The notes under the pieces are model-generated. The model was not told the DNA's origin. It saw nothing but the letters and a program-made list of their open reading frames with translations, and did no database searches. Of a DNA stretch of 64,000 nucleotides, positions 43,822 through 53,251 are shown piece after piece. The first letter of the stretch is position 1. Every line of letters starts with the position of its first letter. A program made the position numbers and the translations under genes. The DNA is taken from assembly GCF_945952055.1 (NCBI RefSeq), contig NZ_CAMFHB010000006.1, forward strand, positions 124,001 through 188,000, written 5' to 3'. This DNA comes from an uncultured Alsobacter sp. (GTDB lineage: Bacteria; Pseudomonadota; Alphaproteobacteria; Rhizobiales; Beijerinckiaceae).

Positions 43822-44907
43822 TCACAGTGCTACTTGGGCCGCCGCGGGAACCGGCTCGACCACCTGGTCTTCCTTCACGAAGTCCTGGCCCTGCACGATG
43901 ACGCGGGCGCCGTTGGCGATCCCGGAGACCCACAGGTGCTCGGGCTCGTCCTCGACGAGCGTCACCGGCACGAAGGCCACGCGGTTGCCCTCGCCGACGA
44001 TGCGCACGCCGAGCCGGCCCTCGGAGGAGAAGGTGAGGGCGGACCGCGCCATGCGGATGGCCGGCACGGCGGCGAGCTTCAGCCCGACCTCGCAGGTGAT
44101 GCCATCAGGAATGCGCCCGTCGGCGTTGGGGATCTCGACCTCGACCCGGTAGGTGCGGGTCTGGGGGCTGGCGCGGCTTGAGACGAAGCGCACCGATCCC
44201 TCGACCGAGGTGCCGGTGGCCAGGCGCACGGTGGCGCCCTCGCCGACGTGCACCCCGCCGATGCGCCGTTCCGAGAGCTCGACGACGGCCAGCATCGGAT
44301 CGAGCGCGATCACCTCCGCGACGCTGGCGCCGGGCTGCAGAGCCTGGCCGATCTCGGCCGGCAGCTCGTTGACGATGCCGGCGATGGGCGCGGTGACGAG
44401 GCCGCGGTTGCGCTCGGCCTCGGCCTGGGCGAGCGCCGCCTCGGCGGCCTTCAGGTCGGCTTCGAGCTGCACGAGGTTGAGCTTGGGCAGGTTGCCGGCG
44501 TCGATGAGCCGGCGACGGGCCTCGGTTTCCTTCTGGCGCTGGTCGAGACGGGCGCGGGCCTGCTCGACCTGCGCCTCGCGCGCCTCGTCGGACAGGACGG
44601 CGATGACGTCGCCCTCCTTCACGGCGGCGCCGCGGCGCACGCGGATCTCGCGAACGATGCCGTTGGCGCGCGCGGTCGCCATGGTGCGGTGGTCGGCTTC
44701 CGTGCGCCCGGAAATGGTCAGGCGCCGCGCGCGGTCCTCGACGCGGGCCTCGACGACCGAGACGCGGAACGGCTTGGGGGCCGCAGCCTGCGACTGCGCC
44801 GTCTGCGGCTTCTCGCGCTCCGTCTTGCCGATGCCGTAATAGCCGGAGGCGATCCAGCCGGCGGCACCCAGCACGAGGACGACCGCAATCACGCGACTCC
44901 AGGTCAT
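43822..44907 (-). CDS. RND efflux periplasmic adaptor (membrane fusion protein)
   Basis: 361 aa. An N-terminal hydrophobic anchor (VIAVVLVLGAAGWIASGYY) lacks a lipobox. Barrel-sandwich and hairpin regions follow: ARANGIVREIRVRRGAAVKEGD near 80, a coiled coil about 110-165 (EAQVEQARARLDQRQKETEARR) and the lipoyl return VTAPIAGIVNELPAEIGQ near 175, then beta-barrel and membrane-proximal domains. It links the RND pump to an outer-membrane channel. ATG at 44907 chosen; a TTG 39 bases upstream is possible. First gene of the pump operon; no regulator gene adjoins it. Confidence 0.9.
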   Translation of the reverse strand: MTWSRVIAVVLVLGAAGWIASGYYGIGKTEREKPQTAQSQAAAPKPFRVSVVEARVEDRARRLTISGRTEADHRTMATARANGIVREIRVRRGAAVKEGDVIAVLSDEAREAQVEQARARLDQRQKETEARRRLIDAGNLPKLNLVQLEADLKAAEAALAQAEAERNRGLVTAPIAGIVNELPAEIGQALQPGASVAEVIALDPMLAVVELSERRIGGVHVGEGATVRLATGTSVEGSVRFVSSRASPQTRTYRVEVEIPNADGRIPDGITCEVGLKLAAVPAIRMARSALTFSSEGRLGVRIVGEGNRVAFVPVTLVEDEPEHLWVSGIANGARVIVQGQDFVKEDQVVEPVPAAAQVAL

Positions 44908-45131
44908 GACGGCAACCCGCACCCTTTTCGTGCCGGCGGGCCGCAAGGCCGACGCCGAGGCACCGCCGGGCGATCCGGCCGGCGCCGGAGCCCCTGCCCG
45001 TCAGGGCGCGGGGCGGCAGACGGCACAGTCCATACGCCCGCGCGGGCCTCCGCGGCAAGCTGGGACGGTGCCTTATGGCGGTCCCGCCGGCTGATATGGA
45101 CGGTCCGCGCGCGTCTCGGGCCGGCCGCGCC

Positions 45132-45156
45132 GGAACCGCTGGTGTGACGCGGCGTT
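45132..45156 (+). promoter_or_regulatory. EcfG-type promoter of the BrkB gene
   Basis: GGAAC at 45132-45136 and GTT at 45154-45156 are separated by 17 bases, matching the alphaproteobacterial general-stress sigma factor pattern. It lies 35 bases before the start codon. Confidence 0.6.
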
Positions 45157-45190
45157 TGTCGCAACCTGCAGCACCCGGGCCCTCGCCGCC

Positions 45191-46294
45191 ATGCCGTCAC
45201 ACCGCTCCTTCCGTCCCGCTCGTCCGGAGCCACGGCGCTCCCTTCTCGGCAACCTCGTCCTCGGGCTCGGCGCCGGCCTCGTGGCCTGGCGTGGCGAGCA
45301 CCGCCGCGCCGCTGGCCCGGCCCAAGCCGACGGCACGTCCGTCGCCCCGGACGGCCGCGGCCGCACAGCCGCCCGCCCCGGACAGATCCCCGCACGCGGA
45401 TGGCAGGACATCCTGTGGCGCACCTGGGAGGAGATGCAGGAGGACCGGCTCGTCTCCGTCGCGGCCGGCGTCACCTTCTATCTGCTGCTGGCGCTCGTCC
45501 CGGGCATCGCGGCGCTGGTCTCGATCTATGGCCTCTTCGCCGATCCGGCGACCATCCGGGATCACCTGAACTCCCTGGCCGGTGTCCTGCCGGGCGGCGC
45601 CGTCGACGTGGTCGGCGAGCAGATCGGCCGGATCGCGGGCCAGGGCCGGGGCACCCTGGGCACGGCCTTCGTGACCAGCCTGCTGATCTCGCTGTGGAGT
45701 GCCAATGCCGGGACGAAGGCCCTCTTCGACGCGCTGAACGTGGCCTATGACGAGACCGAGAAGCGCAGCTTCCTGCGCCTGACGCTCGTGTCGCTGGGCT
45801 GCACGCTCGCGGCGGTCGCCTTCCTCATCGTCGCGCTGGCGGGCGTGGTCGTCGTGCCCCTCGTGCTGGACGCCGTCGGCCTCGGCACCGTCGCCGAAGC
45901 GATCATCCGCGTGGCGCGCTGGCCGCTCCTGCTGGTCATCGTCGCTGTCGCTCTCGCCGCTCTCTACCGCTACGGCCCCAGCCGCGACGAGCCGCGCTGG
46001 CGCTGGGTCAGCGTCGGCAGCGCCTTCGCCGCCCTGGGGTGGCTCGTGGCCTCGCTTCTGTTCAGCTGGTACGCGGCGAATTTCGGCAGCTACAACCAGA
46101 CCTATGGGTCGCTCGGGGCCGTCGTCGGCTTCATGACCTGGATGTGGATCTCCTGCATCGTCGTCCTGCTCGGCGCAGAGCTCAACGCGGAGACCGAGCA
46201 CCAGACGGAGCGCGACACCACCGACGGACCGGCCAAGCCCCTGGGCGCCCGCGGTGCGCGGATGGCCGATACGGTCGGCAAGCCGGCGAGTTGA
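45191..46294 (+). CDS. YihY/BrkB family membrane protein
   Basis: 367-aa inner-membrane protein. A basic, Pro-rich N-terminal region (about 1-75) is followed by six hydrophobic helices; family motifs are LVSVAAGVTFYLLLALVPGI near residue 88, LWSANAGTKALFDALN near 160 and SYNQTYGSLGAVVGFMTWMW near 305. Function in the cell is unsettled; it is often called ribonuclease BN-like in older annotations, which is a misnomer. An EcfG-like promoter in front groups it with the following small stress genes. Confidence 0.9.
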   Translation: MPSHRSFRPARPEPRRSLLGNLVLGLGAGLVAWRGEHRRAAGPAQADGTSVAPDGRGRTAARPGQIPARGWQDILWRTWEEMQEDRLVSVAAGVTFYLLLALVPGIAALVSIYGLFADPATIRDHLNSLAGVLPGGAVDVVGEQIGRIAGQGRGTLGTAFVTSLLISLWSANAGTKALFDALNVAYDETEKRSFLRLTLVSLGCTLAAVAFLIVALAGVVVVPLVLDAVGLGTVAEAIIRVARWPLLLVIVAVALAALYRYGPSRDEPRWRWVSVGSAFAALGWLVASLLFSWYAANFGSYNQTYGSLGAVVGFMTWMWISCIVVLLGAELNAETEHQTERDTTDGPAKPLGARGARMADTVGKPAS

Positions 46295-46303
46295 CATATG
46301 CAG

Positions 46304-46328
46304 GGAACCAGAGGCCTCGCCAGAGGTT
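46304..46328 (+). promoter_or_regulatory. EcfG-type promoter of the DUF1328 gene
   Basis: GGAAC at 46304-46308, 17-base spacer, GTT at 46326-46328. It is 76 bases upstream of the ATG. Confidence 0.6.
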
Positions 46329-46403
46329 GTCTGCGGGACTGACGCCTTTCACATCATCATCGGGAAAAACGCCGGACCCGCTTGATCCGGCGAGGGATAC
46401 GCC

Positions 46404-46577
46404 ATGCTCAGATGGGCCCTGATTTTCTTCGTCATCTCGCTGGTCGCGGGGTTCTTCGGGTTCTCGGGCGTCTCGGCGGCGTCGGGGCGGATTGCGAAGA
46501 TCCTGTTCGTGCTCGCGCTCGTCGTCTTCCTTGTCTTCCTGGTGCTCGGCCTCATCGCCGGCGAGGCGCTGTTCTAG
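46404..46577 (+). CDS. DUF1328 small membrane protein
   Basis: 57 aa, almost entirely two hydrophobic helices ([20 protein letters not shown] and [20 protein letters not shown]), which is the complete DUF1328/YtjA form. Family members are often induced by stress and in stationary phase; molecular role unknown. A GGCGAGGG ribosome site precedes the ATG. It has its own EcfG-like promoter. Confidence 0.88.
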   Translation: MLRWALIFFVISLVAGFFGFSGVSAASGRIAKILFVLALVVFLVFLVLGLIAGEALF

Positions 46578-46605
46578 GCGGCGCCGGAGCCGGACGGGGC
46601 GCGGT

Positions 46606-46631
46606 GGAACCGTGCCCCGGCCAGACGAGTT
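46606..46631 (+). promoter_or_regulatory. EcfG-type promoter of the 26-aa/72-aa gene pair
   Basis: GGAAC at 46606-46610 and GTT at 46629-46631 with an 18-base spacer, one base longer than the other two sites. It lies 42 bases before the 26-codon gene. Confidence 0.45.
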
Positions 46632-46672
46632 GACCTTACACATCCACAATCATCGCGAATGGAGGACCGGCC

Positions 46673-46753
46673 ATGGGTCTGGGACGATCTGCTTTGCTTT
46701 GGCTTCTCGGTGTTCCGATCCCGATCATCCTCCTCTTGTGGTTCATCCGCTGA
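46673..46753 (+). CDS. 26-aa single-pass membrane mini-protein
   Basis: Encodes GLGRSALLWLLGVPIPIIL and a short LLWFIR tail after the initial Met. One hydrophobic helix is broken by a Pro-Ile-Pro turn. Support comes from a strong GGAGG ribosome site 7 bases upstream, an EcfG-like promoter, and a stop overlapping the start of the next gene (TGATG). Very short proteins of this pattern occur in alphaproteobacteria; function unknown. Confidence 0.65.
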   Translation: MGLGRSALLWLLGVPIPIILLLWFIR

Positions 46754-46971
46754 TGGAGACCCATACCGTGTTGACAAGTCACAAGTTCAAGGTCGGCCAG
46801 GCCGTCCGCATCATGGTCTCGACGGACATGCGGCTGCAGCTGAAGCGGGAACGCTTCACGGTCATCCGCCTGTTGCCGGAGACGCCCGAGGGCCAGCCCG
46901 AGTACCGCATCAAGAGCGAGCAGGAGGCCTTCGAGCGCCTGGTCGCCGAGCGCGAAATCGCGGCCTGCTAA
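46753..46971 (+). CDS. Small 72-aa cytoplasmic protein of unknown function
   Basis: Starts one base inside the stop of the 26-aa gene. The segment FKVGQAVRIMVSTDMRLQLK looks like a small beta-barrel beginning, then FTVIRLLPETPEGQPEYRIK and a helical C-terminus rich in Glu (EQEAFERLVAEREIAAC). Similar short proteins with a KVGQxV motif are probably SH3-like, but I cannot name the family. A shorter start at a GTG five codons on is possible. Confidence 0.75.
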   Translation: METHTVLTSHKFKVGQAVRIMVSTDMRLQLKRERFTVIRLLPETPEGQPEYRIKSEQEAFERLVAEREIAAC

Positions 46972-46986
46972 CGACAGGAGACCGAC

Positions 46987-47421
46987 ATGGCTCAACTTGC
47001 AGCCGCCAGCGATCCGTTCCTGACGGAAGCTGGACGCCAGGGCCGGGGCGATGCCCAGGCCGGCGCCGATGCGCGTGACTGGAAGGCGGTGGCCGAGAGC
47101 ATCGCCATGCAGGAAGGTCCCGTGCCGGACGGCCGGGAGAAAGCACTCTACGAGGAGTACAAGCGGCAGTTCGACAAGGTGGCCAAGCGCGAGTCGCTGG
47201 TGGATGCCGGTTCGGAAATGTCGTTTCCGGCGAGCGACCCTCCCTCCTACATGGCCGGGGCGACCGTGGTCGGCGCACCTCCTCCCGGCGACGAGACCCG
47301 CGAGAAGGCGACGACCAAAGTGTCCGACCCCGACGAGGTCAAGCCGAGCAAGTCGGACGTCACCAACCCACCTCCCGGCAAGAAGGCCGAAGAGGCCGCC
47401 AGGGGCGGCAAGGGGCGGTGA
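46987..47421 (+). CDS. 144-aa hydrophilic protein with FPASDPPS motif
   Basis: No signal peptide or transmembrane segment; highly charged and probably largely disordered, with a C-terminal Lys/Pro/Glu-rich tail. The conserved-looking core MSFPASDPPSYMAG (about residues 78-91) recurs in small stress-associated proteins of alphaproteobacteria. AGGAG lies 8 bases before the ATG. Only 15 bases after the 72-aa gene, hence cotranscribed with it. Confidence 0.78.
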   Translation: MAQLAAASDPFLTEAGRQGRGDAQAGADARDWKAVAESIAMQEGPVPDGREKALYEEYKRQFDKVAKRESLVDAGSEMSFPASDPPSYMAGATVVGAPPPGDETREKATTKVSDPDEVKPSKSDVTNPPPGKKAEEAARGGKGR

Positions 47422-47424
47422 GCC

Positions 47425-48624
47425 TCAGTCCCTGGGCTGGGCAGGCGCCACGGCGTCGAGCTCCGAGCCCAGGACGTCCCTCGCCCAGCGGAACGCCGCG
47501 TTCGTGGCCGGGACTCCGGCATAGATCGCGGCGTGCAGCAGCAGCGAGCGCAGCTCCTCGAGGCTGACACCGTTCTTAAGCGCCGGGCGGACGTGGAGCT
47601 TGAACTCCTCCTCCCGGTGCAGCGCGATCATCATGGCGAGCGTCACCATCGAGCGTGTCTTCCACGGGATGGTGGGGTCGCCCCAGATCTCGCCCCACGC
47701 ACCGCGCGTGATGAAGTCCTGCCACGGCATCGCGAAAGGCCCGGCGTTCTGCAGCGACCGCTGGACGTGCTCCACCCCGAGCACCGCCTTCCGATTGGAC
47801 AGGCCGGCCTGAAAGGCGTCGCGGGCGGCATCCGTCGGGGCATGCACGGCGAGGAATGCGGCCAGGAGCCCGTTCACCTCGTCCGGCTTCTCCACATTCA
47901 GGATATGGGCCGAACCCGGCACCACCTCGCAACCGGCGCCGGGGATGGCGCGGGCGAGGTCGCCGCACATGGCCGGCGTGGTCACCGGATCGTCGGCACC
48001 AGCGACGACGAGCGTCCGCACGGCGATGTCGCCGAGCCGCGGCCGCAGGTCCATCCCCGCGATCGCCAGGCAGCAGGCTGCGTAGCCCTCCGGATCCACC
48101 GCCAGGAATCGCCCGCGCAGGTGGGCCAGCGCGGCGGGATCGGTCTGCGCCATCGCAGGGGTGAACCAGCGGGCGAGCACGGCATCGACGATGGCGCCCA
48201 TCCCCTTCTCCCGCACCGTCGCGGCGCGGGTCTCCCAGTTCTCGCGGGGCGGCAGGTAGGGCGCCGTGGCCATCAGCACCAGGCTCGCCACGCGCTCGGG
48301 ATGATGGATCGCGAGCGCCTGTGCCGTCATGCCGCCGAGCGACAGGCCGACGACATGGGCGCGGTCGATGCCCAGGTGACCGAGCAGCGCGGCGGCGTCG
48401 AGGGCGAGCCGCTCGATGGTGAGGTCGCCGCTGCCCGTGGTGGAGCGGCCATGGCCGCGCGTGTCGTAGCGGATCACGCGGTAGCGACCGGCGAGCGCGC
48501 GGGCCTGCCGGTCCCACATCTCCAGCGTCGTTCCCAGCGAGTTCGAGAACAGGACGGCGGGCCCGCCGGCCGGGCCCGTCACGTCGTAGAAGATCTCGGC
48601 CCCGTCGATCGCGATCAGCGGCAT
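47425..48624 (-). CDS. pcaD: Fused 3-oxoadipate enol-lactonase / 4-carboxymuconolactone decarboxylase
   Basis: 399 aa with two enzymes of the protocatechuate branch. Residues about 1-260 are an alpha/beta hydrolase (nucleophile elbow VVGLSLGGMTAQ near 94, acid and base in ADDPVTTP and SAHILNVE). Residues about 275-390 are carboxymuconolactone decarboxylase (NRKAVLGVEHVQRSLQNAGP onward, then MIALHREEEFKLHVRPALKN with the His). This is the PcaL/PcaDC-type fusion. The end product is 3-oxoadipate. It follows pcaB by 13 bases on the same strand. Confidence 0.92.
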   Translation of the reverse strand: MPLIAIDGAEIFYDVTGPAGGPAVLFSNSLGTTLEMWDRQARALAGRYRVIRYDTRGHGRSTTGSGDLTIERLALDAAALLGHLGIDRAHVVGLSLGGMTAQALAIHHPERVASLVLMATAPYLPPRENWETRAATVREKGMGAIVDAVLARWFTPAMAQTDPAALAHLRGRFLAVDPEGYAACCLAIAGMDLRPRLGDIAVRTLVVAGADDPVTTPAMCGDLARAIPGAGCEVVPGSAHILNVEKPDEVNGLLAAFLAVHAPTDAARDAFQAGLSNRKAVLGVEHVQRSLQNAGPFAMPWQDFITRGAWGEIWGDPTIPWKTRSMVTLAMMIALHREEEFKLHVRPALKNGVSLEELRSLLLHAAIYAGVPATNAAFRWARDVLGSELDAVAPAQPRD

Positions 48625-48637
48625 GGTTGCGCTCCGG

Positions 48638-50011
48638 TCAGGTGGTCTGGAGAAGGCGCGTCGCGACGCGGGCGGCTGCCTCGCGGACGGGGTCGATCCA
48701 CTGCGAGGCGGCCGCCACGGCAGGTGACAGGTCGAAGGCGGCGGCGAGGGCCGCGCGGTCGATGCCCGCGGGCAGGTCGGGCCTGTCCGCGAGGACGTCG
48801 AGAAGATGCCGGCCGGAGCTGCGGACCTCGCCGGCTGCCTCCTCGACGAGGGCATGGGCGGCGCCGCGTCCGGCGGACCTGGCCATGACGGCCGCCGCGG
48901 CATCGGCGAAGAGCAGGCCGCGCGTGATGTCGAGGTTCGCCCGCATCCGCGCCGTGTCGACTTCCAGCCCCTCGGCCAGGCGGCGAGCCTCCGCCAGCGC
49001 GCCGGCGGCGAGCCCGAACAGGGTGGGCAGAGCATGCCATTCCGCGTGCCAGGCCCCGGCCGGGCGCTCGTGGCAGGCGACCATGGAGGCGATCATCGTG
49101 GATGCCAGCGGGGCGGAGGCTTCCGCCGCCGACAGGATCACCGTCGCCGAGACGGGATTGCGCTTGTGCGGCATGGCGGAGGATCCGCCACGGCCGGGCA
49201 CGTAGGGCTCCGCCACCTCGCCGACCTCGGTCGAGGCGAGGTTGGCCACGTCGGTGGCCATCTTGCCCAGGGCGCCGCACAGCATCGCGAGCCAGGATCC
49301 CGCTTCGGCCATGGCGGCGCGGCGCGCGTGCCACGCGATGGGCGGAGCCGCGAGGCCGAGCTCCCTGGCGAAGGCCTCGACGACGGCCGGCCCCTTGTCG
49401 CGCAGCCCCGCCAGCGTGCCGACCGGCCCGGCGAGCGAGGCGGTGAGGACGCGGGTTTCGATCTCGGGCAGGCGGTCGAGAACGTCGGCGATGCCGGCGA
49501 GCCAGACGGCCGCCTTGTACCCGAAGGTCAGCGGCGCCCCGTGCTGCCCATAGGTGCGTCCGGCGCAGGGCGCGTCGCTATGCCTGTCGGCAAGGGCCGA
49601 CAGTCCGGACAGGACCGCGGCCCCGTCCGTGCGCAGCAGCGAGAACGCGTCGCGCATCTGCAGGACGAGGCCGGTGTCGGCGATGTCCTGGGTCGTCGCG
49701 CCCTTGTGGAACGACGCTTCGAGATCCTTCGGCAGGCGGGCCTGGACCGCCTTCACGAACGGGATGACGGGGACGCCCGCGAGGCCGGTGCCCTTGCCGA
49801 GCGCAACGAGGTCGAGCGAAGCGGGATCGATAGCCTCGATGGCCGGCGCGAGGCCCGCGGGTGCGAGTCCGAGGCCGGCCTCCGCCCGGGCCAGAGCCGC
49901 CTCGGTGCGGAGCATGGCGGCGAGCCGCGCCGCCTCCGAAAAGACCGCCCGCATCGCGGCGGTCGTCGTGAGCGGCGCGAGGATGTCGCTGTCGAGCGGC
50001 GAGAAGGCCAT
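48638..50011 (-). CDS. pcaB: 3-carboxy-cis,cis-muconate cycloisomerase
   Basis: 457-aa fumarase/aspartase-superfamily enzyme converting 3-carboxymuconate to 4-carboxymuconolactone. The superfamily signature SSAMPHKRNPVSATV is near residue 272, and HKGATTQDIADTG is near 100. The ATG at 50011 begins MAFSPLDSDILAPL, a typical PcaB start. Sixty-four bases separate it from pcaF. Within the operon it supplies the substrate for the fused PcaDC. Confidence 0.92.
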   Translation of the reverse strand: MAFSPLDSDILAPLTTTAAMRAVFSEAARLAAMLRTEAALARAEAGLGLAPAGLAPAIEAIDPASLDLVALGKGTGLAGVPVIPFVKAVQARLPKDLEASFHKGATTQDIADTGLVLQMRDAFSLLRTDGAAVLSGLSALADRHSDAPCAGRTYGQHGAPLTFGYKAAVWLAGIADVLDRLPEIETRVLTASLAGPVGTLAGLRDKGPAVVEAFARELGLAAPPIAWHARRAAMAEAGSWLAMLCGALGKMATDVANLASTEVGEVAEPYVPGRGGSSAMPHKRNPVSATVILSAAEASAPLASTMIASMVACHERPAGAWHAEWHALPTLFGLAAGALAEARRLAEGLEVDTARMRANLDITRGLLFADAAAAVMARSAGRGAAHALVEEAAGEVRSSGRHLLDVLADRPDLPAGIDRAALAAAFDLSPAVAAASQWIDPVREAAARVATRLLQTT

Positions 50012-50075
50012 CGCGATGCTCCGGTCGAGGGCGGGCAAGAGTGGCCCGCCGCCGCAGGGTGGGCAAGCCCGTGGG

Positions 50076-51284
<1,209 letters not shown>

Positions 51285-51303
51285 GGAAGCTCTCCTCGGT
51301 GGT

Positions 51304-51340
51304 TTGTGCGAATTCCGCACATAATGTTGTTATGCGCACT
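51304..51340 (-). promoter_or_regulatory. PcaR/PcaU-like operator upstream of pcaF
   Basis: On the minus strand the site reads GTGCGGAATTCGCACA (51305-51320 region), an inverted repeat with CG arms and TCGCAC end that resembles IclR-type Pca operators such as GTTCGATAATCGCAC. A further GTGCGCATAA half-site lies 15-20 bases beyond. It is 20-55 bases before the pcaF start, where it would overlap the promoter. The pca regulator gene is not visible. Confidence 0.5.
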
Positions 51341-51432
51341 TCGTAGTCCGCCGGCAACGTGCGGTCAATTCGCTTGAACTGCAAGACCCCCCAATTTGAG
51401 CTAGGACAGCTAGCTGCACTTGGAAACTCCAA

Positions 51433-51678
51433 ATGCGTGAGATCGGAGCCTTCGAGGCAAAGAACACTCTCGAATCTCTGCTGGACCTCGTTCAACAGGG
51501 CGAGGAGATCGTCATCACCCGCCATGGCAAGCCGGTCGCGCGGTTGGTCAAGGAAGATGCGGAAGGTGACCGTCGCGCAAGGGCGCGCCGAGCTGCCGAC
51601 GCGATCGTGATCCTCAGCCGGGAGGCGCGGCTGGATGGTTTGCCGCTCAAGTCTCTGATCGAGGATGGCCGCCCTTGA
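51433..51678 (+). CDS. Phd/YefM-family antitoxin
   Basis: 81 aa. N-terminal MREIGAFEAKNTLESLLDLV and EEIVITRHGKPVARLV are the classic Phd/YefM DNA-binding and dimer fold; the C-terminal 35 residues would wrap the toxin. The stop overlaps the toxin's TTG start by 4 bases, so antitoxin and toxin are coupled. It probably represses its own operon. Confidence 0.88.
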   Translation: MREIGAFEAKNTLESLLDLVQQGEEIVITRHGKPVARLVKEDAEGDRRARARRAADAIVILSREARLDGLPLKSLIEDGRP

Positions 51679-52085
51679 CGGTCGTCCTCGACAGTTCCGC
51701 GACTTTGGCGTGGTGCTTCGCTGACGAACGGTCTCCCGCGGCGATGGCCGTGCTCGATCTCGTCGTGGATGGCCACGCCTATGTTCCCGCGCCGTGGCGC
51801 TACGAATACGCCAACGGCTTGCTCGTTGCCGAGCGGCGAGGGCGCCTGCGGACCCAGACGAGGTTGGCGCTTCTGAACGAATTCGGCGGGCTGGACATCC
51901 GGAAAGACGCACCGCCCCGTGCCGGTCATTGGGCAACCCTGTCCGAACTCGCGAGCCAGCACGGCCTCACGATCTACGACGCGTCCTATCTGGAACTTGC
52001 GATGCGGCGCGTCCTGCCATTGGCGACGTTCGACGGCGCTTTGGCGCGCGCTGCGCGATCTTCGGGACTACGCGTGCACGGCTAG
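51675..52085 (+). CDS. vapC: VapC-type PIN-domain ribonuclease toxin
   Basis: 136 aa. Acidic PIN residues are visible: VLDSSATLAW (Asp near 5), the Glu in WRYEYANGL near 43 and YDASYLELAMR with Asp near 100 plus FDGALARAAR near 117. VapC toxins cleave tRNA or rRNA. TTG is used as start, within the antitoxin stop, a common arrangement that keeps toxin levels low. Confidence 0.88.
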   Translation: MTVVLDSSATLAWCFADERSPAAMAVLDLVVDGHAYVPAPWRYEYANGLLVAERRGRLRTQTRLALLNEFGGLDIRKDAPPRAGHWATLSELASQHGLTIYDASYLELAMRRVLPLATFDGALARAARSSGLRVHG

Positions 52086-52090
52086 CGCGC

Positions 52091-53086
52091 TTACGCCGCC
52101 CCGGTGCGAAGCAGATCCATGATGTGCACCAGGCCGACGGCGCGGCCGTTTTCGGCCACGACGAGCGCGGTGATCTTGCGGGTCTCGATGATCTTCAGCG
52201 CCTCGGCCAGCAGCGTGTCGGGCGGCACCGTGCGCGGGTTGCGGGTCATCACCGCCTCGACCGCGAGCGAAGGCAGCGTCGGACTCATGTGACGGCGCAG
52301 GTCGCCGTCGGTGATGATGCCCTCGATGGTCAGGTCGTCGCGGGTCACCAGCACGCAACCGAAGCCCTTGTCGGTCATGATGCGGATGGCATCGGGCATC
52401 GGGGTGCCGGCCGGGACGAGGGGCAGCTTGTCGCCGCCGTGCATGATGCTGCGCACCTGCTTCAGCAGGGACCCGAGCTTTCCGCCGGGGTGGAAGACGT
52501 GGAAGTCCTTGGGACCGAAGCCGCGGGCCTCGAGCAGGGCCACGGACAGCGCGTCGCCGATGGCGAGCTGCATCGTCGTCGAGGTGGTCGGGGCGAGGCC
52601 GTTTGGGCAGGCCTCGGCGGTCCGCGGCAGCGTGAGGCAGACGTCCGCCTGCCGGCCGAGCGAGCTGCCCGGGTTCGAGGTGACGGCGACGAGCTTCACC
52701 GCGAAGCGGCGGGCATAGGTGATGATGTCGGAGAGCTCGGCCGTCTCTCCCGACCAGGACAGGGCGAGGATCACGTCGTCGGTCTGGATCATGCCGAGGT
52801 CGCCGTGGCTCGCCTCGCCGGGATGGACGAAGTGGGCGGGCGTGCCGGTCGAGGCCATGGTCGCCGCGATCTTGCGGCCGACATGGCCTGACTTGCCCAT
52901 GCCGGTGACGATCACGCGCCCCGTCGCGGCGCCCATGATGCGCACGGCCTCGGAGAAGGGCGCGCCCAGCCCGTCCGACAGGGCAGCAGAGAGGGCGGCG
53001 AGGCCATCGGCCTCGGTCTTCACGGTGCGCAGCGCCGAGGCAATGGCGGGATCGACGGGGGCGGGGACGGGAGCTGTGTTGGCCAT
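52091..53086 (-). CDS. kdsD: Arabinose-5-phosphate isomerase
   Basis: 331 aa, standard KdsD/KpsF length. It interconverts ribulose 5-phosphate and arabinose 5-phosphate for KDO and LPS. SIS domain about residues 25-180 (VTGMGKSGHVGRKIAATMAS, LSWSGETAEL) and two CBS motifs about 205-331 (DAIRIMTDKGFGCVLV, AEALKIIETRKITALVV). The ATG at 53086 was selected by family length. It stands alone, convergent with the VapC gene and divergent from an outer-membrane protein gene. Confidence 0.93.
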   Translation of the reverse strand: MANTAPVPAPVDPAIASALRTVKTEADGLAALSAALSDGLGAPFSEAVRIMGAATGRVIVTGMGKSGHVGRKIAATMASTGTPAHFVHPGEASHGDLGMIQTDDVILALSWSGETAELSDIITYARRFAVKLVAVTSNPGSSLGRQADVCLTLPRTAEACPNGLAPTTSTTMQLAIGDALSVALLEARGFGPKDFHVFHPGGKLGSLLKQVRSIMHGGDKLPLVPAGTPMPDAIRIMTDKGFGCVLVTRDDLTIEGIITDGDLRRHMSPTLPSLAVEAVMTRNPRTVPPDTLLAEALKIIETRKITALVVAENGRAVGLVHIMDLLRTGAA

Positions 53087-53251
53087 GGCGGCGGCATACT
53101 CCATTTGCGCGCGCAGCGAAATGCAGGAGCGTCCCGGACCCTTCGGCTTGAACGCCTGCCGGTTACCGACCCTTAACCATAACCGTTTTAGTTGCGTTAA
53201 CGGGTCCGGCTTCGCGCCGGTGGCCCGGTGTGCCCGTTGCAGGGATGGAAT

